13,372 nucleotides of DNA from Pseudopedobacter sp040392825 (GTDB lineage Bacteria > Bacteroidota > Bacteroidia > Sphingobacteriales > Sphingobacteriaceae): NCBI RefSeq assembly GCF_040392825.1, contig NZ_JBEBVH010000097.1, positions 1 to 13,372 of the forward strand. Direction: 5' to 3'. The notes under the pieces were generated by a model. That model made no database searches and was not told the origin of the DNA. It was given only the letters and a program-made list of their open reading frames with translations. Each line of letters starts with the position of its first letter. Position 1 is the first letter of the stretch. Positions 1 through 5,772 of this stretch are shown in pieces. The translations under genes and the position numbers were made by a program.

Positions 1-186
1 AGAAATAACTATGAGAAAAGTGCACCTACTCCTGTAGTCAAATACGACAAGGATAACGATGTACGTATAGACTATATATGGGTAAGTGAACCGCTAAAAT
101 CTAAAATCAATACAGCCTTTATGATTAAAAATGTGGATACGGATAGAATATCAGATCATTATCCACAAGTATTGGTATTAAAATAA
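1..186 (+). CDS. Endonuclease/exonuclease/phosphatase (EEP) family protein, 3' end only
   Basis: The window opens inside this gene. The last 61 codons are readable in frame 1 and end at TAA 184-186. They contain RIDYIWVS (about residues 22-29 of the fragment) and SDHYPQVLVLK at the very C-terminus. The R-I-D-Y-I strand and the terminal S-D-H-Y-P motif are the signature end of the EEP (DNase I-like) fold, where the Asp-His pair belongs to the metal-dependent active site. Family members cleave phosphodiester or phosphomonoester bonds in nucleic acids, inositol phosphates or sphingomyelin. In Bacteroidota many are secreted proteins within glycan loci. The N-terminus, and so any signal peptide, is outside the window. 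The GH20 gene starts 11 bp after the stop, so the two are probably cotranscribed. The fold is fairly secure from the motif; the substrate is unknown. Confidence 0.8.
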   Translation, partial: RNNYEKSAPTPVVKYDKDNDVRIDYIWVSEPLKSKINTAFMIKNVDTDRISDHYPQVLVLK

Positions 187-197
187 ATAAGAAAAAT

Positions 198-2009
198 ATG
201 AAGAAAACCACTATTTTAATTTGGGTCATGTCGCTCGTTTTTATACAGTTAAAGGCCCAAGAAAATGCTTCTTTAGGAATTATTCCTGCGCCGGTAAAAA
301 TAAATATGAATGTTGGAAATTATGATGTTTCTAATAAGATAAGTGCAGAATTTATTGGATTTAATAATTCAGAAAACTTAAATGATTTTTTGAGACAATT
401 ACCACTTATAGATGTACAGAAAAAGAATGGGTTAAAATTGATACTAGATAAATCGTTACCACTCAAAGAAGAAGGATATAGGCTGACGGTGACAAAAGAA
501 GGAATTATAATAAGATCATCAACAGAACGTGGTGCTTTCTATGGATTGCAAACGCTTTTACAAATCCTAAATACAAACCAAACTGAGATTCCATTTCTTG
601 AGATTGAAGATTATCCAAGATTTGCTTATAGAGGTTTGCATTTAGATGTGGGCAGGCATATGTTTCCGGTGAGTTTTATAAAGGAATATATAGATATGTT
701 GGCTTATTATAAGCTAAATACTTTTCATTGGCATTTAACCGAAGACCAGGGCTGGAGGATAGAAATTAAAAAATATCCTAAGCTCACCACCATTGGAGGT
801 TTCAGAGATCAGACATTAATTGGTTACCTGCGAAACAAACCGAAACAATACGATAACGAAAAATATGGTGGTTTCTATACTCAGGAAGAAGTAAAGGAAG
901 TAGTAGCTTATGCCGCATCTAAATATATTACTGTTGTACCTGAAATAGAAATGCCCGGACATGCTTTAGCGGCACTTTCCGCTTACCCTGAGCTGGCTTG
1001 CGGTAAAAATCCGGCTTCCTTCAAAGCAGCTTATGAATGGGGTGTTTTTGATGATGTTTTTTGTGCAGGAAAAGAACAGACCTTTAAGTTTTTACAAGAT
1101 GTTTTGGATGAAGTATTGCCTTTGTTTCCATCTGAATATATTCATATAGGAGGAGATGAATGTCCGAAAACCAAATGGAAAACCTGTGAATTCTGTCAGA
1201 AAAGAATTAAAAAGGAAAAGCTGAAAGATGAGCATGAATTACAGTCTTATTTTATTCAAAGGATAGAGAAATATCTCAACAAAAAAGGCCGACAGATTAT
1301 TGGGTGGGATGAGATTTTAGAAGGTGGATTAGCCCCTAATGCAACCGTGATGAGCTGGAGAGGAACCAAAGGCGGAATCGCTGCGGCAAAACTTTCGCAT
1401 AAAGTGATTATGACGCCTGGTCCGTACCTCTATTTCGATAAGCAAGAAAGTAAATCAAGTGAAGAGCCATTAACCATTGGCGGTCATGTTCCTTTGTCTA
1501 AAGTATATTCATACAATCCGGTTCCAGATGAACTGACAAAAGAAGAGCAAAAATATATCATTGGCGTACAGGCTAATCTTTGGACAGAGTATATCAGAAC
1601 TCCAGAAAAAGTAAGGTATATGATTTATCCACGAATTTTCGCATTGTCGGAAATTGCCTGGACTCCCCTTGAAAATAAAGATTGGAAAGATTTTTCTGAA
1701 AATAGAGTTGCAGCACATCTTGGGAATTTAGATCGAAAAGGTTCAATATATCGTGTGCCAGAACCTATAGAAGCAAAAGATACCACGTTGATAGGCGAAA
1801 ATTTTGAACTGAAATATAAAGTACCAGTGAAGGGAGCAGCTATTTATTATACTATTAATGGCAAAGTTCCTTATGACTTTGATTTTAAATATGCCGATGC
1901 TGTTAAAGTATCTGTACCTAAAGGAGAGGAAAGGATACTAAAAAGTGTCGTGATAACACCATCAGGAAGAAGAAGTGTAGTGGTGACAACAATTTTAAAA
2001 AATAAATAA
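198..2009 (+). CDS. Secreted GH20 beta-N-acetylhexosaminidase
   Basis: This 603-residue exo-glycosidase is expected to release terminal beta-linked GlcNAc or GalNAc from glycan ends in the periplasm or at the cell surface. Residues 1-20 form a signal peptide ending LKA-Q, with no lipobox Cys. A GH20b-type N-terminal domain spans about 25-140. The catalytic TIM barrel follows from about 142: YRGLHLDVGRH (144-154), FHWHLTEDQGWR (176-187), PEIEMPGH (248-255), then HIGGDE with the catalytic Asp320-Glu321 pair. W370-D371-E372, SWRG (386-389) and QANLWTEY (458-465) line the sugar site. GH20 enzymes use substrate-assisted catalysis in which the Asp orients the 2-acetamido group and the Glu is the acid/base; both are present. 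The last 70 residues resemble the small beta-sandwich tail of chitobiase-like proteins. It follows the EEP gene by 11 bp. No defect is visible. The family call is very secure; preference for chitobiose, N-glycan or teichoic-acid GlcNAc cannot be read from the sequence. Confidence 0.96.
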   Translation: MKKTTILIWVMSLVFIQLKAQENASLGIIPAPVKINMNVGNYDVSNKISAEFIGFNNSENLNDFLRQLPLIDVQKKNGLKLILDKSLPLKEEGYRLTVTKEGIIIRSSTERGAFYGLQTLLQILNTNQTEIPFLEIEDYPRFAYRGLHLDVGRHMFPVSFIKEYIDMLAYYKLNTFHWHLTEDQGWRIEIKKYPKLTTIGGFRDQTLIGYLRNKPKQYDNEKYGGFYTQEEVKEVVAYAASKYITVVPEIEMPGHALAALSAYPELACGKNPASFKAAYEWGVFDDVFCAGKEQTFKFLQDVLDEVLPLFPSEYIHIGGDECPKTKWKTCEFCQKRIKKEKLKDEHELQSYFIQRIEKYLNKKGRQIIGWDEILEGGLAPNATVMSWRGTKGGIAAAKLSHKVIMTPGPYLYFDKQESKSSEEPLTIGGHVPLSKVYSYNPVPDELTKEEQKYIIGVQANLWTEYIRTPEKVRYMIYPRIFALSEIAWTPLENKDWKDFSENRVAAHLGNLDRKGSIYRVPEPIEAKDTTLIGENFELKYKVPVKGAAIYYTINGKVPYDFDFKYADAVKVSVPKGEERILKSVVITPSGRRSVVVTTILKNK

Positions 2010-2126
2010 TGATTATCTAAAATATAAATATGAAAAGATAATAATTCAAAAAAAATTATTGTAGAATAATATTAATATTTTCGTAATCGAGTTTTTAAAC
2101 CTTAATAAATTACCGAAAGCAAAATT

Positions 2127-3032
2127 ATGTTAAAGAGATTAAGCATTAAGATTGTCATACTTTTTCTGTATTTCAGTCCACTCGCACTTTTAGCCCAAAC
2201 CCATGTAGACAATATCAGAAAAAAGCTTTACGACAAAAGTAGTAAGGAGGTTTTAGTAGTTGCTCATCGTGGAGACTGGCGTTACGCCCCGGAAAATTCA
2301 CTGGCGGCGATAGAAAATGCCATTAAAATGGGGGTTGATATTGTGGAGATTGATATTCAGAAAACCAAAGACGGGCGGCTGATTCTGATGCATGATAAAA
2401 CATTAGACAGAACTACTACGGGAAAAGGAGCTGTTAGTACCTGGACATTAGATTCTATACGAAACCTGAATCTGCGTAATGGTGCAGCGATAAGAACCAT
2501 ACATAAAGTGCCCACATTGGAAGAAGCTTTATTGCTGTCTAAAGGAAAGATCATGCTGAATCTGGACAAGGCTTACAATGTTTTTGACGAAGTTTATGCA
2601 TTGTTGGAAAAAACAGGTACGGTAGATCATATTATTATGAAAGGTACGGCGCCTTCGCAAAAAGTAAAAGAACAGTTTGGTAAATATCTGGATAAAGTAA
2701 TCTACATGCCTATTGTAAATCTGGATAAGCCGAATGCACAGAAGATGATAGACGATTTCATTAAAGAATTAAATCCGGTTGCTTTTGAGCTTCTTTATGT
2801 TAAGGATGCTAATCCTTTACCAAAAACATTAGCCAATAGCCTGAAGGGTAAAAGCCTGATCTGGTACAATACATTATGGGATACTATGGCTGGAGGACAT
2901 GATGATGATATGTCGCTGAAAGATCCGGAGAAAGGCTATGGTTACCTGATTAAGGAATTAAATGCGAGAATTATTCAGACAGACAGACCGCAATATCTGA
3001 TTGATTATTTAAAGAAGATTAGGCGAAAATAA
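2127..3032 (+). CDS. Secreted glycerophosphodiester phosphodiesterase family protein (GDPD)
   Basis: This 301-residue metal-dependent phosphodiesterase has the GDPD TIM-barrel fold. The family hydrolyses glycerophosphodiesters to glycerol-3-phosphate and an alcohol. Residues 1-23 are a hydrophobic signal peptide ending LALLA-Q, so the enzyme is exported. The active site is complete: AHRGD with His47, PENS (55-58), EID with Glu74 and Asp76 as metal ligands, HDKTLDRTT with the second catalytic His89, and the closing TDRPQYL segment near the C-terminus. The sequence best resembles the secreted bacterial GDPD subgroup rather than cytosolic UgpQ (subgroup judged by eye). The gene sits 117 bp after GH20 and is followed by the terminator at 3061-3096, so it is the last gene of the left transcription unit. 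Its natural substrate may be a phosphodiester in a cell-wall or surface glycan rather than phospholipid head groups; that is inference from the neighbours. Confidence 0.93.
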   Translation: MLKRLSIKIVILFLYFSPLALLAQTHVDNIRKKLYDKSSKEVLVVAHRGDWRYAPENSLAAIENAIKMGVDIVEIDIQKTKDGRLILMHDKTLDRTTTGKGAVSTWTLDSIRNLNLRNGAAIRTIHKVPTLEEALLLSKGKIMLNLDKAYNVFDEVYALLEKTGTVDHIIMKGTAPSQKVKEQFGKYLDKVIYMPIVNLDKPNAQKMIDDFIKELNPVAFELLYVKDANPLPKTLANSLKGKSLIWYNTLWDTMAGGHDDDMSLKDPEKGYGYLIKELNARIIQTDRPQYLIDYLKKIRRK

Positions 3033-3060
3033 GGAGATAAGTTTTCTGACTTTAGATAAG

Positions 3061-3096
3061 GCCTTCTAAATATTATTCATTTGGGAGGCTTTTTTT
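3061..3096 (+). terminator. Intrinsic terminator after the GDPD gene
   Basis: An 11-bp stem (3061-3071 with 3079-3089, containing two G-T wobbles) encloses a 7-base loop and is followed directly by seven T residues (3090-3096). It begins 28 bp after the GDPD stop codon and separates the left enzyme genes from the sigma-factor gene. Confidence 0.85.
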
Positions 3097-3160
3097 ATAG
3101 TCAAAACATGTTAGGCTAATTCATGTTAATTTAATAACTTAGTAACATTGTAAGCCTAAA

Positions 3161-3174
3161 TTCGCCTTAGCGAA
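3161..3174 (+). promoter_or_regulatory. Hairpin abutting the sigma-factor start codon
   Basis: TTCGC (3161-3165), loop CTTA, GCGAA (3170-3174) forms a perfect 5-bp stem whose last base touches the ATG at 3175. A second inverted repeat lies just upstream: TTAGGCT (3111-3117) and AGCCTAA (3153-3159). Either could be an operator, or could hold the ribosome-binding region in structure. The pairing is visible; the function is inference. Confidence 0.3.
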
Positions 3175-3765
3175 ATGAATGATATAAGAATTAACGAACC
3201 CGAGCTGATAAAAAGATTCTTGGAAAGCGATGAAAAAGCATTCCTGCAGATCTTTAATTTCTACCATAAGGGGATTTTGTCTTTTATCCAAAAATATGTT
3301 CATTCAAATGACATGGCGAAAGATTTGACTCAGGAGGTGTTCGTGAAAATCTGGGAATGCAGAGAGAAGCTTACAGAGGTAAAATCGTTTAAGGCTTATT
3401 TATATGCAGTGGCGAAAAACCATACGCTGAATGCATTGAAGAAAGCGTCACGTTCTCAGGAAATTATGGGGGAAATAGTAGATGCTTATTTTATAGGAAC
3501 AAATACCACAGAAGAAAAAATACTAGATAAAGAATATCTTTATTACCTCAACAAAGCTATAGACCAATTACCCGATAGAAGTAAAGAAATTTTTAAGCTC
3601 TGCAGAGAACAAAAAAAATCATATGAAGAGGTGGCTTCTGTAATGGGAATCTCTAAAAATGCCGTAAAAAACCATATGGTTTTCTCTATGAAACAGCTCC
3701 GTCATACTATAGAAGGAGAATTAGGTATATCTCTTAGTGTTTTGATAGCTGTTTTCTTTAATTAA
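3175..3765 (+). CDS. ECF-type RNA polymerase sigma factor (FecI/Bacteroidota type)
   Basis: This 196-residue protein has the two-domain ECF layout. Sigma region 2 spans about residues 23-90, with the core-binding and -10-recognition segment around DLTQEVFVKIW (50-60) and FKAYLYAVAKNHTLNALKK (72-90). Sigma region 4 spans about 126-178, with a helix-turn-helix in QLPDRSKEIF (131-140) and GISKNAVKNHMVFSMKQLR (158-176). A hydrophobic C-terminal tail (GISLSVLIAVFF) is common in Bacteroidota SusCD-linked sigma factors. An in-frame TAA at 3157-3159 and the absence of another ATG after it fix the start at 3175. By analogy with other loci of this kind it should direct transcription of the FecR-SusC-SusD operon once released by the anti-sigma factor downstream. 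Unusually, 734 bp separate it from that gene. Confidence 0.95.
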   Translation: MNDIRINEPELIKRFLESDEKAFLQIFNFYHKGILSFIQKYVHSNDMAKDLTQEVFVKIWECREKLTEVKSFKAYLYAVAKNHTLNALKKASRSQEIMGEIVDAYFIGTNTTEEKILDKEYLYYLNKAIDQLPDRSKEIFKLCREQKKSYEEVASVMGISKNAVKNHMVFSMKQLRHTIEGELGISLSVLIAVFFN

Positions 3766-3989
3766 TAAGTCATACAGAACTTTATATTAATCATTTCGGG
3801 AGAGATTGTTTCGTCAATTAAGAAAGAGGTTCTTCTGAAATTTTCTATACGCTGTAACTAAAAGACAAGATAAATCAATAGTATTTCTCGTATCAATAAA
3901 ATTAGTTCAATCAATAAAATAATGTAAGTTCGGTTTAATCTGGGCATGAAAATAATTTCACCCATTAAGGGTTTTTGATGTACATTATC

Positions 3990-4029
3990 TGAAATTCTTG
4001 CTATAAGAATTTCACTACTTAGTTTTTTT
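3990..4029 (+). terminator. Inverted repeat with trailing T-run, possible terminator of the sigma-factor transcript
   Basis: TGAAATTCTT (3990-3999) pairs perfectly with AAGAATTTCA (4005-4014) across a 5-base loop. A run of seven T follows at 4023-4029. The 8-base gap between stem and T-run and the AT-rich stem make this weaker than a standard intrinsic terminator. It could instead be a protein-binding dyad. Confidence 0.35.
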
Positions 4030-4209
4030 AGGCTCACGAATTATCGCATAGGCATCATTTAAGAACAAAAAGTATCAGAAACTTAGAAAAATAGCCATTT
4101 CACGTTATTCTGATCCTGCATGCAAGGGTATTACCTTTATTATGGGATGCTTCAAAATTGATTTGATAATCGTTCTGGATTTAGCAGCTTTAGGCAGCGC
4201 TGCAGTACC

Positions 4210-4253
4210 ACCGTAAGTACACCGTAGTAGGACCGTTAGCGAACCAATAGTAT
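4210..4253. repeat. Four-unit 11-bp degenerate tandem array (ACCGTAGTAGG-like)
   Basis: Four consecutive 11-mers start with ACC: ACCGTAAGTAC (4210), ACCGTAGTAGG (4221), ACCGTTAGCGA (4232) and the more divergent ACCAATAGTAT (4243). The array follows the palindrome GCAGCGCTGC (4194-4203) directly. The 11-bp spacing is close to one helical turn, so the ACC faces would line up on one side of the DNA. The function is unknown. Confidence 0.55.
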
Positions 4254-4330
4254 AGACTCAACGGGCTTTTGCGGACTTTAACGGACTTTTGCAGACATTT
4301 ATGGAGTTTATAAGGATTTTTGGATTTTAA
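4251..4330. repeat. Eight-unit 10-bp periodic array with phased T-tracts
   Basis: Read in steps of ten from 4251, the units are TATAGACTCA, ACGGGCTTTT, GCGGACTTTA, ACGGACTTTT, GCAGACATTT, ATGGAGTTTA, TAAGGATTTT and TGGATTTTAA. The consensus is roughly nnGGACTTTW. Units two and three together match units four and five at 16 of 20 positions. T-tracts recurring every 10 bp are the classic arrangement for intrinsic DNA curvature. The array lies about 120 bp upstream of the candidate promoter of the anti-sigma gene. Confidence 0.6.
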
Positions 4331-4450
4331 TAGGAAGGCGAATGAGTTAAGTTAAGAAAAAATACCCAAAGAATGTACCTCATTTTTATCAACCTGAAAC
4401 TTGTATGAGGGAGAAAGTTTAACCTTGTCAAAAAAAATTAAAAAAATTGC

Positions 4451-4478
4451 TACCCTATGTGTTCTTTTTATTGTCTTA
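4451..4478 (+). promoter_or_regulatory. Candidate ECF-sigma promoter for the fecR-susC operon
   Basis: A -35-like TACCCT (4451-4456) and a -10-like GTCTTA (4473-4478) are separated by 16 bp and preceded by an A-rich tract (about 4430-4446) resembling an UP element. This would place the transcript start near 4485, about 15 bases before the ATG at 4500. The housekeeping Bacteroidota TAnnTTTG element is absent here. Recognition by the neighbouring ECF factor is inference. Confidence 0.4.
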
Positions 4479-4499
4479 GTGATAAAGAGTTAATATTGA

Positions 4500-5612
4500 A
4501 TGGAAGAGCAATTCTACAAAGAATTAGTTAACAGATATCTGAACAAGCAATTGAGCGAGAAAGAACTGCAGGTATTTTTTTACCTGTTGGATGAAGGTAA
4601 GTTGGAAAAATACCTACTGGAATCGATGGAAAACGATTTACAGGAGGATTCGATTGAGGCAGAGCCATCTGTAGCTAAATTTAGCTACCTGAAATATGTA
4701 TACCGGGTAGCAGCTGTTCTGGCAATTATAGGCCTGGCGTTTTCATTCTATTTTTATTCGAATAAAGATAATGGAGGTAACAAGTTAACTTCCAAACAAC
4801 TTTCAGCACCGGTTGTTCCGGGAGGAAATAATGCCATTTTAACACTGAGCAATGGTAAACAAATTATATTGAATGATGTTGCCAATGGAACCCTGGAACA
4901 AAACAGTAGTTTTTCGGTAGAAAAGCAAAAAGATGGATTATTGGTATTTAATACTAAAGACCTTGTTTCAAATGCGGGAAGTACAGGCGTAAATAAAATA
5001 GAAACACCACGGGGTGGAATTTATCAGGTGATCCTTCCAGACGGTTCTCATGTTTGGCTAAACAGTGCATCCAGTATTACATTCCCTGCTCGGTTTGCCG
5101 GCAATGAGCGTAAAGTTACCATTAAGGGCGAAGCCTATTTCGAGGTAGCTCACAATAAAAAGAAGCCGTTTAAAGTCTTAAGCGACCAACAGGAAATAGA
5201 AGTATTGGGAACAAAATTTAATGTGAACGCATATAAAGACGAATTGCTTACAAGAACAACTTTGCTCGAAGGAAGTGTGAAGGTGAGTACTACGGCAACA
5301 TCTCAATTACTTAAACCGGGTTATCAGGCCCAAATGCGGAATATAAAACATTTGGATATTGCCCGGGCAGATCTGGAGTCTGTTATGGCATGGAAAGACG
5401 GTTTTTTTCAATTTGACAGGGTAGATATTCAAACGCTGATGCGCCAGCTTTCCAGATGGTATGATATTGAAGTGCAATACAGAGGAGAGATTCCGAAAGA
5501 TGAGTTTGTAGGGAAGATTAAGCGTAGCGCTGATATTGACAACGTATTGGAAATTTTAAGATATGGAAATGTAAAGTTCCAGTTGATAGGAAGAAAACTA
5601 ATTATTGGATAA
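4500..5612 (+). CDS. FecR-family anti-sigma factor with DUF4974 domain
   Basis: This 370-residue single-pass inner-membrane regulator has a cytoplasmic N-terminal segment of about 64 residues that would hold the ECF sigma factor. One transmembrane helix lies at about 66-86 (YVYRVAAVLAIIGLAFSFYF). A periplasmic FecR beta domain spans about 167-263 (TPRGGIYQVILPDGSHVWLN, then GEAYFEVAH, LGTKFNVNAY and LLEGSVKVS). A C-terminal DUF4974 domain spans about 302-369 (FQFDRVDIQTLMRQLSRWYD and onward). In this family the periplasmic part contacts the N-terminal STN domain of the partner SusC, and ligand import triggers sigma release. The susC gene begins 160 bp downstream and carries that STN domain. 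Length and domain order are normal. Partner identity with the sigma gene at 3175 rests on order and strand. Confidence 0.95.
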   Translation: MEEQFYKELVNRYLNKQLSEKELQVFFYLLDEGKLEKYLLESMENDLQEDSIEAEPSVAKFSYLKYVYRVAAVLAIIGLAFSFYFYSNKDNGGNKLTSKQLSAPVVPGGNNAILTLSNGKQIILNDVANGTLEQNSSFSVEKQKDGLLVFNTKDLVSNAGSTGVNKIETPRGGIYQVILPDGSHVWLNSASSITFPARFAGNERKVTIKGEAYFEVAHNKKKPFKVLSDQQEIEVLGTKFNVNAYKDELLTRTTLLEGSVKVSTTATSQLLKPGYQAQMRNIKHLDIARADLESVMAWKDGFFQFDRVDIQTLMRQLSRWYDIEVQYRGEIPKDEFVGKIKRSADIDNVLEILRYGNVKFQLIGRKLIIG

Positions 5613-5664
5613 CAAACAGAAAAAATGCATATGGATAGAAGCTAACAGTCTAAAGAACAAAAAA

Positions 5665-5706
5665 ACGGAAGTGCTACCAACACTCCCGTCAAAGCCTTAA
5701 GAAGGC
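5665..5706 (+). promoter_or_regulatory. Two-hairpin leader upstream of susC
   Basis: The 160-bp fecR-susC spacer contains a 9-bp stem with one mismatch (ACGGAAGTG 5665-5673, CACTCCCGT 5681-5689, loop CTACCAA). Four bases on comes a second perfect stem, GCCTT (5694-5698) with AAGGC (5702-5706), loop AAG. No T-run follows, so these are not terminators. They may be an mRNA processing or stability element that raises susC relative to fecR, or a protein-binding leader. The pairing is visible; the role is inference. Confidence 0.4.
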
Positions 5707-5772
5707 CCGTTCAAATCTTAAGAGAATTATTAATTGCGAATCAATAACCTTTAATTTAAACATTACAAAAGT

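Larger units (their letters stand above)
3766..4499. other. Long non-coding interval between sigma and anti-sigma genes
   Basis: No convincing open reading frame occurs on either strand of these 734 bp; the longest runs I could trace from an ATG are about ten to fifteen codons. The interval contains a perfect hairpin at 3990-4014, a palindrome GCAGCGCTGC at 4194-4203, two adjoining short-period arrays (4210-4330), inverted repeats CCTCAT/ATGAGG (4378-4383, 4405-4410) and AAACTT/AAGTTT (4397-4402, 4415-4420), an A-tract at about 4430-4446, and a candidate ECF promoter at 4451-4478. I see no tRNA, no CRISPR and no recognisable gene remnant. It could carry a regulatory RNA or simply long promoter architecture. 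Confidence 0.7.

Noticed and set aside
1509..1718. Minus-strand open frame of 69 codons inside the GH20 gene
   Set aside because: It lies fully antisense to a strongly conserved catalytic domain and shows no domain or signal of its own. The same applies to antisense frames within the GDPD, susC, susD and beta-helix genes.
2040..2079. AT-only hairpin (2040-2060) and palindrome AATATTAATATT (2068-2079) between GH20 and GDPD
   Set aside because: The stems are entirely A/T in an A/T-rich spacer, with no T-run. Chance occurrence is likely and neither a terminator nor a promoter is convincing.
3957..3976. CACCC/GGGT mini-hairpin followed by T residues, terminator-like
   Set aside because: The stem is only four base pairs with a short T-run; the dyad at 3990-4014 is the better candidate.
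4120..4164. Short frame starting at an ATG in the sigma/anti-sigma spacer (MQGYYLYYGMLQN)
   Set aside because: It has only about 13 codons, no ribosome-binding signal and no resemblance to a known small protein.
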